Notes: a model not told the origin generated them from the sequence alone. DNA of 36,499 nt from Breznakibacter sp. (GCA_018055415.1 JAGPHP010000007.1:1-36499); one strand, 5' to 3'. Positions 8,821 through 18,252 are shown, numbered from the stretch's first letter. Translations and numbers: made by a program.

Positions 8821-11800
8821 TTAGTTGTTCTCTATTGAAAAATTCGATTTTGGCTTAGGCTTTTGTTGAGCATCAGCTATTCTTTTTAATCGTTCATCAA
8901 CCAAACTCATTATATCATCATTTGTCCCTTTATAATTGGCTTTTACACTCTCAAGATATTGTTGTGCCTGTAGGTTTTCTTTACGAGTGAGATAGATATC
9001 GCTTAACAACACAAAGCTCCGTGCCAACCAATATTGGTGAGGTGTACCTTTTTTAGCAAAATCAAATACTTCGGCTTCAGCTTTGTCGTAATCTCCTTTT
9101 TCGTAAAGCGCTTGTGCAATCCAATATTTTGCTTCGGCTCCTTGTGTGGTTGCAACATTTGTTGCTAAACTCTTAAATTCAACTAAGGCTTGTTCTGTTT
9201 TTTGCAAGTTTTTATACGCTATTGCCTTAATATATTGGGCTTCACGGGTAATTTCCGGTTCTAGTTTGCCAAGTTTTAAGGTTTTGTCTGCTGCAACAAT
9301 AGCTTCTTCATCTTGGTTTGTTTTTGCATAACATTGCATTTCACCAATCTGACCTGCTCTTCTGTTTTCGTCAACTTCGGCTTCAAGTACTAATCTTGTA
9401 TAAAGAGGAAGCGCTTCGTTATATGATTTATTTTCATAAAGATAAGTAGCAGAGTTTATTAATGCCTCTTCAGTAAAGTCATTTTTACCTCTCAACAAAA
9501 CGACTTTGTAATCTTCATACGCTTCGGCTTTAGCACCTGCTCTGTACAAGCAATCAGCTTTGTAAAAGTGTGCATTAAGAGAGTATTTCCCTTCGGGAAA
9601 GCTGTTTAAGTAATTTTGTAAATTCTTGATAGCTAAATCACATTTTCCGGCCATATAATTCTTTTCGGCCGAGATGTAACTTAATGAGTCTTGCTCGCTT
9701 ACTTCAATTTTTACATACGATCCTAAAGATTTAGTGTAAGCATAATAACTCTCTAAATCGCCTTTTTCGACATAGATGTTGCGAATACCAGCTAAGGCTT
9801 CGTCCGACTCTTGAGATCCGGGATATTCGTTTACTACGCGTTTGAAATAGAGTAGGGAGTTATCGTATTCACCATTGTTATAATAGACTAACCCAAGCTG
9901 TTGCAACGATTTTTTTGCATAACCGCTTTGTGGATATCTCTCTTTAACCGTTTTGTATCGTTTTATTGCTTCTGGTAAATTGTTTAGTTCAACATAACTT
10001 CTTGCTGACTCAAATAGTGCGTCGTCAACATAACTGGAAGATGGATAGTTGGTTATTAATTCGTTTAATGCACTTATTTTTTGCTCAGGCTTTTTCATAA
10101 CTCCGAGGGTTATACCCTTTTGAAATTGTGCATAGTCGGGTAAACTCAATCCATTTTTAATCGCACTATTGTAGTTTTGCAAAGCCAAATCAAATTCTCT
10201 CTCCACAAAGTAGCAATCTCCTATTCGGTTATAGGTGTCGGCAGTAATAGCATTAGGTGTAGATGGAGCTACACTCAAATATTTTCTGAACCATTGATTT
10301 GCATTGGTATAATCTTTTTGATTAAAATAGGCATAGGCAATATTGTAATGGGCATTCGCAAATTCGGTGGTTCCATACGATCCAGGAGTTGTGAGGAAAG
10401 TCGTATAATCAGAGATTGCATCTTGATATGCTCCGAGTTTATACTTAATTTCACCACGCCAGTAGAGTGCTTTAACTTTAAGTGTTTTATTATAGTCGGG
10501 ATATTTAAGACTGTAATCCAACATTTTAATGGCATCGTTTAGCTCCATATCGTTGTAGAGTTGCAAGCCTCTATAATAGGCAACCCTTTGGATTGAACGA
10601 TAAACATTCGCATCTTTCTTTCCAATTTTTTCCAACGATTCAATGGCCATTGGGTAGTTTTTCGTACTTAAGAATGTCTTACTCAAATAGTCGTAAGCTT
10701 CATCGATGTGACTACTTTTAGGATATCGTGTAATAAAATTTGTAAATGAGGAGATAATATCGTTAAATGGCGAAATTGATAAGTCGTAATCCAATTTAAT
10801 GGTTGTAAATGCAGCTTCTTCTTCAATTTTTGGATCAAATTGATATTTTGATGCTGCTTCGAAGGCAACTCTTGCTCGTTTTTTATCGTTAGATTTCAAA
10901 TAGCAATCTCCTAAATAAAAGAGCGCATATTGCGACATAATATCTTGTTCTGTTGTAACTTGTGAGAGATATTCAGCCGCTTTAGTATAATCTTTAATAG
11001 CATAATAGCTATATCCAATATGGAAATAATCTTCGCGTGTTACCTCATTTGGGGAACTCATGACCATATCAAAGAATTCAATGGCTTTACTATACTGCTT
11101 TTTTTGATAGTGTGCTCCACCTAAAACCCTTGCCATATCAATTTTGCGTGCTTTGGATGACGACTCTAAGAGTGGTTCACCAAATTCAATGGCTTTATCA
11201 TACTCTTTTTGTAAAAAGTATATTTGAGCAATGTAATATGGTATAACTGGCTTAAACGCAGGATCATTTTTGATCTTATTAAAACCATCTAGCGCTGTCT
11301 GATAATTACCTTTCTTGTATTGCAGATGAGAGAAATAATAGATCGCAGCGTTTTGATATTCACTCGATTGATCTTTTATTTTGGAGAAAAATGTTAACGC
11401 TTCTTCGTCATTTTCAGAGGCAAAATGTGCATATCCTGTCTTAAAAAAGTAAGTTGTACGATCTTTATATTCCAAATTTGATGGTTTTACCTTTTGATAC
11501 CATCTGATGGCTTGACGATACTTATTTTTATCACTATTGATCTCACCAAGTCTAAAATAGGCGTACTGTACTTTTCCGCTTTCAGGGTGATGTTCGATGA
11601 AATCGATAAAGAGAGATTCTGCATCGTTGTTAGTGAGCATTTTAGCCGATTGTGCATGAAAATATTCTGCTTCAGCTATTAGGGTTGTGGTGTTTCCCTC
11701 ATTTTCTTTAAGAAACGTGGCAAAATATTGACGAGCAGAGCCATATCGTCCCTCTTCATAGAATTTTAAACCTTGTTGAAATCTTAAATCCGTCGATTCA

Positions 11801-11883
11801 AAGGCTATACTCTTTTGCGAAAATGTGGAAGTCGTTATAAATAAGGTGCAAAAAAGTAAAATTAAAACAGGTTGTTTAACCAT
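8821..11883 (-). CDS. large exported TPR-repeat protein
   Basis: 1020 residues. A signal peptide covers about 1-23 (hydrophobic ILLFCTLFITTSTFS, then Q), and nearly the whole remainder is tetratricopeptide-like helical repeats (motifs such as YYFSHLQYKKGNYQTALDGF, with recurring A-Y-Y and G-Y positions every 34-38 residues). This predicts a long periplasmic solenoid scaffold. It resembles YbgF/CpoB-like and BamD-like TPR proteins in general style, but is far longer. It leads the operon with an outer-membrane barrel and a LutA-like protein, and diverges from ftsE. The SprE/PorW gliding/type IX secretion proteins are also long TPR proteins; I see no lipoprotein cysteine or other reason to assign it there. 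Confidence 0.82.
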   Translation of the reverse strand: MVKQPVLILLFCTLFITTSTFSQKSIAFESTDLRFQQGLKFYEEGRYGSARQYFATFLKENEGNTTTLIAEAEYFHAQSAKMLTNNDAESLFIDFIEHHPESGKVQYAYFRLGEINSDKNKYRQAIRWYQKVKPSNLEYKDRTTYFFKTGYAHFASENDEEALTFFSKIKDQSSEYQNAAIYYFSHLQYKKGNYQTALDGFNKIKNDPAFKPVIPYYIAQIYFLQKEYDKAIEFGEPLLESSSKARKIDMARVLGGAHYQKKQYSKAIEFFDMVMSSPNEVTREDYFHIGYSYYAIKDYTKAAEYLSQVTTEQDIMSQYALFYLGDCYLKSNDKKRARVAFEAASKYQFDPKIEEEAAFTTIKLDYDLSISPFNDIISSFTNFITRYPKSSHIDEAYDYLSKTFLSTKNYPMAIESLEKIGKKDANVYRSIQRVAYYRGLQLYNDMELNDAIKMLDYSLKYPDYNKTLKVKALYWRGEIKYKLGAYQDAISDYTTFLTTPGSYGTTEFANAHYNIAYAYFNQKDYTNANQWFRKYLSVAPSTPNAITADTYNRIGDCYFVEREFDLALQNYNSAIKNGLSLPDYAQFQKGITLGVMKKPEQKISALNELITNYPSSSYVDDALFESARSYVELNNLPEAIKRYKTVKERYPQSGYAKKSLQQLGLVYYNNGEYDNSLLYFKRVVNEYPGSQESDEALAGIRNIYVEKGDLESYYAYTKSLGSYVKIEVSEQDSLSYISAEKNYMAGKCDLAIKNLQNYLNSFPEGKYSLNAHFYKADCLYRAGAKAEAYEDYKVVLLRGKNDFTEEALINSATYLYENKSYNEALPLYTRLVLEAEVDENRRAGQIGEMQCYAKTNQDEEAIVAADKTLKLGKLEPEITREAQYIKAIAYKNLQKTEQALVEFKSLATNVATTQGAEAKYWIAQALYEKGDYDKAEAEVFDFAKKGTPHQYWLARSFVLLSDIYLTRKENLQAQQYLESVKANYKGTNDDIMSLVDERLKRIADAQQKPKPKSNFSIENN

Positions 11884-12055
11884 ATTTCTGAATATTTATT
11901 GTTGTTAGTTGTTAAATCTTTTATGTTACACTTTTAACGCGCTAAAGATAAAAAAACAGATTGCACTATTCTTATTTTCATTTGAAATAATTGATATTAT
12001 TGACTAATTAAATTCAAATAAAATAAATTTAACGCATTATATTTACGCAAAATTC

Positions 12056-12071
12056 TTTTACAATTGTAAAA
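12056..12071. promoter_or_regulatory. perfect 16-bp palindrome at the ftsE start
   Basis: TTTTACAATTGTAAAA is an exact palindrome ending one base before the ftsE ATG at 12073. A near-consensus -7 element, TATATTTA, is at 12038-12045, so the palindrome would lie at or just after the transcription start. It could be an operator. A palindrome of this length is expected about once by chance in AT-rich DNA of this size, so only its position is notable. Confidence 0.35.
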
Positions 12072-12072
12072 T

Positions 12073-12795
12073 ATGGATAGTAATACAAATTCTGTTGTTG
12101 TTGAGATAAAAAATGGTAAGATTATTCAACGTGATCAAATCGTTTTAAAAGATATTGATTTAACGATTAAAAGTGGCGAATTAGTATATCTTACCGGAAA
12201 AGTTGGAAGTGGTAAATCAACTTTGCTAAAATCTCTCTATTCCGAACTTCCAATTGAGGCTGATGTTGCAACGGCTGTGGGGTATGATTTGATGAAGATA
12301 AAAGAGAGTCAAATTCCAATGCTTAGACGAAAGATGGGTATTGTATTTCAAGATTTTCAGCTTTTAAGTGACCGATCGGTATATGATAATTTAGCATTTG
12401 TATTGCGTGCAACAGGTTGGACTGTTAAAAAAGATATTGATAAGCAGATTAGAGAGGTGTTGTTGGTTGTTGATATGGTGCACAAAGGTAGTGCAATGCC
12501 TCATCAGCTAAGTGGCGGCGAGCAGCAACGAATTGGGATTGCCAGAGCATTGCTAAATGAACCTGAATTAATTTTGGCCGACGAACCTACGGGGCACTTA
12601 GATCCTGAAACGGCAGACGAACTGGTTGCTTTGTTGAGTCATATTGCACGAAGTTCTAAAACCGTCATTATGGCCACTCATAATTACTCTTTAATAAAGA
12701 AATATCACGGCAAAACAATACGTTGCCAAGATGCAAAAGTCTATGAAATAACCTCGCAGGAGATTGATTTTACTTCGCTGAGTAATGAGCTGTAG
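12073..12795 (+). CDS. ftsE: FtsE-type ABC ATPase
   Basis: 240 residues, a single ABC ATPase domain without membrane segments. Walker A is GKVGSGKST, the signature LSGGEQQR, Walker [13 protein letters not shown] and the H-loop MATHN. The DEPTGxLD form and the EQQR signature place it in the FtsE/LolD/MacB group; GKVGSGKST is typical of Bacteroidetes FtsE. FtsE with membrane partner FtsX relays ATP hydrolysis to peptidoglycan hydrolases at division. No ftsX is adjacent, so the partner must be encoded elsewhere if this is FtsE. LolD is the main alternative. It ends 6 nt from the convergent dapF stop, with no terminator between. Confidence 0.8.
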   Translation: MDSNTNSVVVEIKNGKIIQRDQIVLKDIDLTIKSGELVYLTGKVGSGKSTLLKSLYSELPIEADVATAVGYDLMKIKESQIPMLRRKMGIVFQDFQLLSDRSVYDNLAFVLRATGWTVKKDIDKQIREVLLVVDMVHKGSAMPHQLSGGEQQRIGIARALLNEPELILADEPTGHLDPETADELVALLSHIARSSKTVIMATHNYSLIKKYHGKTIRCQDAKVYEITSQEIDFTSLSNEL

Positions 12796-12801
12796 TGAAG
12801 A

Positions 12802-13587
12802 TTATATGTGAATATATCCTTCAAAAACAAAAGTAGCAGGGCCGGTTAGCCAGATATTCTCAACCTTTCCATTGTTTGGAGATTGAAAAGAGACATTAAG
12901 CTCTCCTCCTAAAACTTCTATCTGTAAATCTTTTGAAGTAGAAAGGTGCAGATGAGAGGCAATTGAACTTGCCACAACTCCTGTTCCGCATGAAAGAGTT
13001 TCATCTTCTACCCCTCGTTCAAAGGTTCGAACTTTAATTTTATTCTCGTCAATTCTTGATACAAAGTTTACGTTTGTTCCACCCGGTTGAAAAGGTTCTG
13101 ACCAACGGATTGCTTTTCCTTCGTTATAAACTGAAATTTTGTCAATGTCGTCTGTAAATCTGACAAAATGTGGTGATCCGGTATTTAAGAAGAAGTCGTT
13201 GCCTGTTTTTTCAATTAATGTAACATCAGACATCTTTAAGCTAACAACACCGTTATTATATCTAGCTTCGTGCAGCCCATCCACCGCATCAAACGTGAAA
13301 TACTGAGGGTTAATGATTAAGTTGCTGTTAACGGCAAATGCTGCAATACATCTTCCACCGTTACCACACATTGATCCCTCTTTTCCATCGCTATTAAAAT
13401 AGCGCATCTTAAAGCTTGTGTTAATACTGTTTTCGAGTAGCATTAATCCGTCGGCACCTATGCCAAAACGTCTGTTACACAATTTATTAACTAATGTTAC
13501 GTTGTTAGAATCAAACAACTCATCACGGTTATCTATGATGATGAAATCATTACCTGTACCCTGATATTTTGAGAACTTGATTTTCAT
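12802..13587 (-). CDS. dapF: diaminopimelate epimerase
   Basis: Converts LL- to meso-diaminopimelate, for peptidoglycan and lysine. The 261-residue product has the two-cysteine active site: Cys74 in MCGNGGRC and Cys200 in SCGTG, acting as acid and base. GTGNDFIIIDNR near the N terminus and the substrate-binding segments NTGSPHFV and GGTNVNF are also typical. It is convergent with ftsE. The 168-bp gap upstream is shared with divergent htrA. dapL, a frequent neighbour, is not in the window. Confidence 0.95.
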   Translation of the reverse strand: MKIKFSKYQGTGNDFIIIDNRDELFDSNNVTLVNKLCNRRFGIGADGLMLLENSINTSFKMRYFNSDGKEGSMCGNGGRCIAAFAVNSNLIINPQYFTFDAVDGLHEARYNNGVVSLKMSDVTLIEKTGNDFFLNTGSPHFVRFTDDIDKISVYNEGKAIRWSEPFQPGGTNVNFVSRIDENKIKVRTFERGVEDETLSCGTGVVASSIASHLHLSTSKDLQIEVLGGELNVSFQSPNNGKVENIWLTGPATFVFEGYIHI

Positions 13588-13642
13588 ACAATTACAGCTT
13601 TTTTTTGAAACATAAAATTACTCGATATGTTCTAATATTAAA

Positions 13643-13673
13643 GTTAACATTCGTTAATCTTTTAGTTAATCTT
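13643..13673. repeat. short GTTAA direct repeats between dapF and htrA
   Basis: GTTAA occurs at 13643, 13653 and 13665, and the last two are part of an exact 9-bp direct repeat GTTAATCTT with a 12-bp period (13653-13661, 13665-13673). The spacing is close to one helical turn and they lie about 85-110 bp upstream of the htrA ATG. This could be a binding site for an envelope-stress regulator; no more than a suggestion. Confidence 0.3.
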
Positions 13674-13755
13674 GATGAGTCTGCGCTTTTGGGTACAAGG
13701 TTTGACATTTCAATGATTATCTTAGTCGTTGAATTTATTTTTAAAACTTTAGATT

Positions 13756-15228
13756 ATGAATTATAAAAAGCTTTTAGTTCCTATTGTTTTTTCATCAGTA
13801 GGTTCAATTTTGGGAATATTGCTTTATGTGACATTTGTTCCTCAAAAACAGGAAATTATTACACTACAGGCAAAGTCGGAAACGCCTGTTAAGTTTGCCT
13901 CTCAGAATTTTGGCGTTGGAACCCTTGATTTTACTGCTGCAGCAGAGATGTCGGTGAATGCGGTTGTTCACGTCAAAATAATGGCTAATGTGAATAGTGG
14001 TGGTACGACTTATGGGAATCCATTTTTTGACTTTTTCTTTGGTCCTCAGATGATGCCTCCTCAGCAAGAGAGTGGGCCTCAGGTAGTAGGTGCAGGTTCA
14101 GGTGTCATTATTAGCAGCGATGGGTATATCGTTACTAATAATCATGTAGTTGATGGAGCCGATCAACTGGAAGTTATTTTAAACGACAAAAGATCTTTCA
14201 AAGCTAAGTTGATAGGTGCAGATCCAACAACTGATATTGCTTTAATTAAAATTGAAGGACGCGATTTTCCAACATTATCTTTTGGTAATTCTGATGATAT
14301 TAAGGTTGGAGAGTGGGTTTTAGCTGTCGGTAACCCATTCAATTTAACATCCACTGTTACTGCAGGCATTGTTAGTGCTAAGTCTAGAAGTATAAATATA
14401 ATATCCAACAATTCACAACCAATGGGTATTGAGTCGTTTATTCAAACAGACGCAGCTGTGAACCCAGGAAATAGTGGTGGAGCACTTGTTAATACAAGGG
14501 GCGAATTAATAGGAGTTAATACTGCTATTGCTTCAAAAACCGGAAGTTATAGTGGTTATTCGTTTGCTGTTCCAAGTAGCATTGTTAAAAAGGTTGTATC
14601 TGATTTAAAAGAGTTTGGACAAGTGCAACGTGCTATGTTGGGTGTACAAATTAGAGATATAAACTCTGAATTAGCATCGAAATTGAACATTGATAAGCTC
14701 GAAGGTGTTTATGTAGAAGGTGTGGTTGAAGGTGGTGCCGCATCGGAAGGAGGAGTTGAAAAAGGTGATATCATTTTGAAGGTTGAAGGAGAAGATGTTA
14801 ACTCAGCGCCACAGCTTCAAGAGAAGATCGGAAAGCATCGTCCCGGCGATAAAATTGAAATTCTTATTAAAAGAGGCGATAAATTGAAACAATTAAAGGT
14901 AGTCTTACGTAATGTGAACGGAACTTCGTCGATCATTAAAGCGGATGAGATAAATTTACTTCTTGGCGCCGATTTTGTAAAGCCTTCAGACATAGAGTTG
15001 AGTTCACTTCGTTTGAGTAACGGATTGAAAGTTCAATCATTAAAAGATGGGAAATTAAAACAGAATGGAGTAAGAGAGGGTTTTATAATCGTCAAAGCAA
15101 ATAGAGTTTCGGTTGAAACGATCGAAGATTTAAAGAAAGTTATTAATTCAGGTGAGGAGGGATTATTTTTAACAGGTGTATATCCAAACGGTAAAGTAGT
15201 ATATTATGCGATTAATTTGGCAGATTAA
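13756..15228 (+). CDS. HtrA/DegP-type periplasmic serine protease
   Basis: 490 residues. An N-terminal membrane segment or signal sequence covers about 7-28. The trypsin-like protease domain has the full catalytic triad: His130 (TNNHVVDGA), Asp160 (TDIALIKI) and Ser240 (GNSGGAL). The first PDZ domain spans about 283-380 (with VEGGAASEGGVEKGDIIL), and a second, weaker PDZ-like region about 395-485. The layout is that of DegP/DegQ, which degrades or refolds damaged envelope proteins as oligomers. A glycine/asparagine/phenylalanine-rich stretch at about 80-110 corresponds to the LA loop of DegP. It is transcribed divergently from dapF and upstream of rpoD. Confidence 0.93.
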   Translation: MNYKKLLVPIVFSSVGSILGILLYVTFVPQKQEIITLQAKSETPVKFASQNFGVGTLDFTAAAEMSVNAVVHVKIMANVNSGGTTYGNPFFDFFFGPQMMPPQQESGPQVVGAGSGVIISSDGYIVTNNHVVDGADQLEVILNDKRSFKAKLIGADPTTDIALIKIEGRDFPTLSFGNSDDIKVGEWVLAVGNPFNLTSTVTAGIVSAKSRSINIISNNSQPMGIESFIQTDAAVNPGNSGGALVNTRGELIGVNTAIASKTGSYSGYSFAVPSSIVKKVVSDLKEFGQVQRAMLGVQIRDINSELASKLNIDKLEGVYVEGVVEGGAASEGGVEKGDIILKVEGEDVNSAPQLQEKIGKHRPGDKIEILIKRGDKLKQLKVVLRNVNGTSSIIKADEINLLLGADFVKPSDIELSSLRLSNGLKVQSLKDGKLKQNGVREGFIIVKANRVSVETIEDLKKVINSGEEGLFLTGVYPNGKVVYYAINLAD

Positions 15229-15269
15229 CTATTTGCAAAATTGTTGGATGGAAATTTGAAAATTTTATC

Positions 15270-15277
15270 TATCTTTG
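15270..15277 (+). promoter_or_regulatory. -7 promoter element of rpoD
   Basis: TATCTTTG is an exact TAnnTTTG match, 21 nt before the rpoD ATG. TTG triplets at 15241 and 15244 lie about 23-26 nt upstream and may serve as the -33 element. A 10-bp direct repeat, GCAAAATTGT, occurs at 15235-15244 and again at 15289-15298, the second copy touching the ATG. Confidence 0.55.
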
Positions 15278-15298
15278 CGCCCTAATTCGCAAAATTGT

Positions 15299-16159
15299 AT
15301 GAGACAGCTTAAGATAACGAAATCAATTACCAACAGAGAGAGTCAGTCACTTGACAAGTATTTACAAGAGATTGGACGTGAGGAGCTTATCTCCGTTGAC
15401 GAAGAGGTAGAGTTAGCACAAAAGATTCGTTTGGGCGACCAAGCAGCTCTTGAAAAGCTTACACGTGCCAATTTGCGTTTTGTGGTGTCTGTTGCAAAAC
15501 AGTATCAAAATCAAGGATTGAGTCTTCCTGACTTGATCAACGAAGGCAACTTAGGGCTTATAAAGGCTGCTGAGAAGTTTGACGAAACAAGAGGTTTTAA
15601 ATTCATCTCTTATGCCGTATGGTGGATTAGACAATCTATTCTTCAGGCTTTGGCTGAACAATCGCGTATTGTGCGTCTTCCGTTAAATCAGGTTGGTACA
15701 ATTAACAAGATTAATAAGGCTTTACAAAAGTTTGAACAAGAGTTTGAACGACGTCCTTCTCCGGAGGAGATTGCAGATCAGCTTGAATTGCCAGTTGAGA
15801 AGGTGGCTGATTCTATGCGTGTTCAGGGACGTCAAATCTCTGTAGATGCGCCTTTTGTTGAGGGTGAAGATAATAGTTTACTTGACGTTCTTGTAAATAG
15901 CGACTCTCCAAATGCCGATAGAGTATTGATCAATGAGTCGTTGTCTAAGGAGATCAGTCGTGCTCTTGCAACATTAACCGAAAGAGAAAGTGATATCATT
16001 AGACTTTTCTTTGGAATTGGATGCCAAGAGATGACACTTGAAGAGATCGGTGAGAAGTTTCAATTAACGCGTGAGCGTGTTAGACAGATAAAAGAGAAGG
16101 CTATTCGTAGATTAAGAAGCAATTCGAGAAGCAAATTGTTAAAGGGTTATTTAGGATAG
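15299..16159 (+). CDS. rpoD: primary sigma factor RpoD (sigma-ABfr type)
   Basis: The housekeeping sigma factor that directs RNA polymerase to TAnnTTTG promoters in Bacteroidetes. 286 residues, short because region 1.1 is lacking. Region 1.2 begins at about residue 15 ([13 protein letters not shown]). Region 2, with [15 protein letters not shown], melts and reads the -7 element. Region 4.2 with its helix-turn-helix is at the C terminus ([19 protein letters not shown]). The start is set at the ATG at 15299, matching the conserved [16 protein letters not shown] terminus of the phylum. A longer frame from a TTG at 15275 would begin inside the gene's own -7 box. Confidence 0.97.
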   Translation: MRQLKITKSITNRESQSLDKYLQEIGREELISVDEEVELAQKIRLGDQAALEKLTRANLRFVVSVAKQYQNQGLSLPDLINEGNLGLIKAAEKFDETRGFKFISYAVWWIRQSILQALAEQSRIVRLPLNQVGTINKINKALQKFEQEFERRPSPEEIADQLELPVEKVADSMRVQGRQISVDAPFVEGEDNSLLDVLVNSDSPNADRVLINESLSKEISRALATLTERESDIIRLFFGIGCQEMTLEEIGEKFQLTRERVRQIKEKAIRRLRSNSRSKLLKGYLG

Positions 16160-16178
16160 ATTTTTTAAATAGATTAAG

Positions 16179-16206
16179 AAAAAGGGGGTTAATAGCTCCC
16201 TTTTTT
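16179..16206. terminator. bidirectional terminator between rpoD and uvrB
   Basis: An A-rich arm followed by GGGGG pairs with GCTCCC and a T run (one G-T wobble), loop TTAATAG. It has A and T tracts on both sides and can serve both convergent genes. The uvrB stop codon overlaps the T tract. Confidence 0.8.
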
Positions 16207-18208
16207 ATTTAGTTTTGAGCAGTTCTTCTAGTTTAAACATCTCATTTCTCAGTTGTGCAGCAGTCATAAAATCAAGCTCTTTTGCTGCTTTTTGCATCTC
16301 CGATTTTGTGCGTGCAATGAGTTTTGTTAATTCACTCTGCGACATATATTTTTCTACCGGGTCAGCGGCAATATCATCCATAATATCGGTCTCAATATAA
16401 GTGCCCGGTTCAACTTTTGAAATTAAGTGCGTGTTGAGGTCTTTCTTAATTTGTGTTGGTGTGATATTGTGCTCAATATTGTATTTAATTTGCTTCTCTC
16501 TTCGTCTATTGGTTGAATCTATGGTCTCTTGCATCGATTTTGTAATGATATCTGCATACATAATAACCTTACCGTTTACATTTCGTGCAGCTCTACCTGA
16601 GGTCTGAATAAGAGCTCTAGTAGATCTTAAGAAACCCTCTTTATCGGCATCCAGAATTGCAACCAGTGAAACTTCGGGTAGGTCTAATCCTTCACGAAGT
16701 AGGTTAACTCCAATTAATACATCAAAGGTTCCTTTTCTCAAATTGCTTAATATTTCAACTCTATCAAGGGTGTCAACATCTGAGTGAATGTATTCGCACT
16801 TAACATTCATCTTTTTTAGATATTTAGCTAACTCTTCGGCCATTCTTTTCGTTAGAGTTGTCACAAGAGTTCGCTCTTTTAGCTCAATTCGACTTTGAAT
16901 TTCTACTAATAGATCATCTATCTGATTAAGACTTGGCCTTACTTCAATGATTGGATCAAGAAGTCCTGTGGGTCTTATTACTTGCTCAACAATAACACCT
17001 TCGCACTTTTCAAGTTCATAGTCTGCTGGCGTTGCACTTACGTAAATAACTTGATTTTGAATAGTTTCAAACTCATCAAATTTAAGTGGCCTATTGTCAA
17101 TGGCAGCAGGTAATCTAAACCCATGTTCTACAAGGTTGATTTTTCGAGAGTAATCCCCACCATACATTGCTTTAATTTGAGAGATAGTGACGTGACTCTC
17201 ATCTATAACCATTAAAAAATCTTTGGGAAAAAAGTCTAGAAGACAGAATGGTCGTGATCCGGGAGATCGTCCATCAAAATAGCGTGAGTAGTTTTCAATT
17301 CCCGAGCAGTAACCAAGCTCTTTTATCATTTCGATGTCGTAATTGACGCGCTCCTCAAGACGTTTGGCTTCTACGGTTTTACCAGATTCTTTAAGTAGTG
17401 CAACTTGAATTCCCAAATCGAGTTGAATCTCGGTTAATGCTTGATGGGTTTTATCCTGATTAGTTATGAATATATTTGCTGGAAATATCGTGGCAATATC
17501 AAGTTCATTTGTCCTTTTACCCGATATGGGGTTGATCACTTCAATTTTATCAATCTCTTCTCCCCAAAATATTACTCTATAGGCTTCATCAACGTATGCA
17601 AGAAAGAGATCAACGGTGTCACCTTTTACTCTGAAATTGCCACGTTTAAACTCTATATCGTTTCTTTTATATTGTGCTGATGTTAGCGAGCGCAAGAAGT
17701 GGTTGCGGCTCATTCGTTGTCCTTTTTCGATGTTGATGATTCCATTGTGGAAATCTTCGGGATTACCAATACCGTAGATACAAGAAACGGATGAAACAAC
17801 AATGATATCTTTCCTGCCAGATAGGAGAGCCGATGTTGCGCTTAAACGGAGCTTCTCTAGTTCATCATTTATCGCCAAATCTTTTTCAATATAGGTGTCT
17901 GTAACGGGTAAATAAGCCTCTGGTTGATAGTAGTCGTAGTACGACACAAAATACTCAACAGCATTGTTTGGAAAGAATGTTTTAAACTCGCTATAGAGTT
18001 GTGCTGCCAGTGTCTTGTTGTGTGATAAAATTAAGGTTGGTTTGTTAACCTGATTTATAACATTGGCAACCGTAAACGTTTTACCAGAACCTGTAACCCC
18101 TAGCAGTGTTTGGTATTTGTCGCCCGAGTTAATGGCTCGTACCAAACTATTAATAGCTTCGGGCTGGTCGCCAGTGGGTTTATATTTTGAAGTTATCTGG
18201 AATTCCAT
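16205..18208 (-). CDS. uvrB: excinuclease ABC subunit B
   Basis: The damage-verifying helicase-like subunit of nucleotide excision repair; UvrA loads it and UvrC cuts at the complex. 667 residues, full length. Walker A GVTGSGKT is at 37-44. The beta-hairpin region has YYDYYQPEAYLP near residue 92. The DESH box lies in VIDESHVT around 335. Helicase motifs V and VI are in GLDLPEVSLVAILDADK and the QTSGRAARN segment. The UVR domain that contacts UvrC occupies about the last 40 residues (SEMQKAAKELDFMTAAQLR). Only 51 nt separate it from the upstream gene, and most of that is a terminator. Confidence 0.97.
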   Translation of the reverse strand: MEFQITSKYKPTGDQPEAINSLVRAINSGDKYQTLLGVTGSGKTFTVANVINQVNKPTLILSHNKTLAAQLYSEFKTFFPNNAVEYFVSYYDYYQPEAYLPVTDTYIEKDLAINDELEKLRLSATSALLSGRKDIIVVSSVSCIYGIGNPEDFHNGIINIEKGQRMSRNHFLRSLTSAQYKRNDIEFKRGNFRVKGDTVDLFLAYVDEAYRVIFWGEEIDKIEVINPISGKRTNELDIATIFPANIFITNQDKTHQALTEIQLDLGIQVALLKESGKTVEAKRLEERVNYDIEMIKELGYCSGIENYSRYFDGRSPGSRPFCLLDFFPKDFLMVIDESHVTISQIKAMYGGDYSRKINLVEHGFRLPAAIDNRPLKFDEFETIQNQVIYVSATPADYELEKCEGVIVEQVIRPTGLLDPIIEVRPSLNQIDDLLVEIQSRIELKERTLVTTLTKRMAEELAKYLKKMNVKCEYIHSDVDTLDRVEILSNLRKGTFDVLIGVNLLREGLDLPEVSLVAILDADKEGFLRSTRALIQTSGRAARNVNGKVIMYADIITKSMQETIDSTNRRREKQIKYNIEHNITPTQIKKDLNTHLISKVEPGTYIETDIMDDIAADPVEKYMSQSELTKLIARTKSEMQKAAKELDFMTAAQLRNEMFKLEELLKTK

Positions 18209-18229
18209 GACACAGAGTTGGGGATAAAT

Positions 18230-18252
18230 AAAAAAGGCCCGTTAAACGAGCC
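18230..18252 (-). terminator. terminator after the basic-tailed barrel gene
   Basis: On the minus strand GGCTCGT pairs with ACGGGCC (one T-G wobble) over a 3-nt loop, followed by six T. It lies just after the stop of the barrel gene and 21 nt before the uvrB start codon. Confidence 0.72.

Noticed and set aside
10177..10542. 121-codon plus-strand open frame inside the TPR gene
   Set aside because: Antisense to a continuous TPR repeat region and with no domain resemblance.
8821..11883. SprE/PorW type IX secretion protein
   Set aside because: No lipoprotein cysteine and no other T9SS gene nearby; TPR content alone is not enough.
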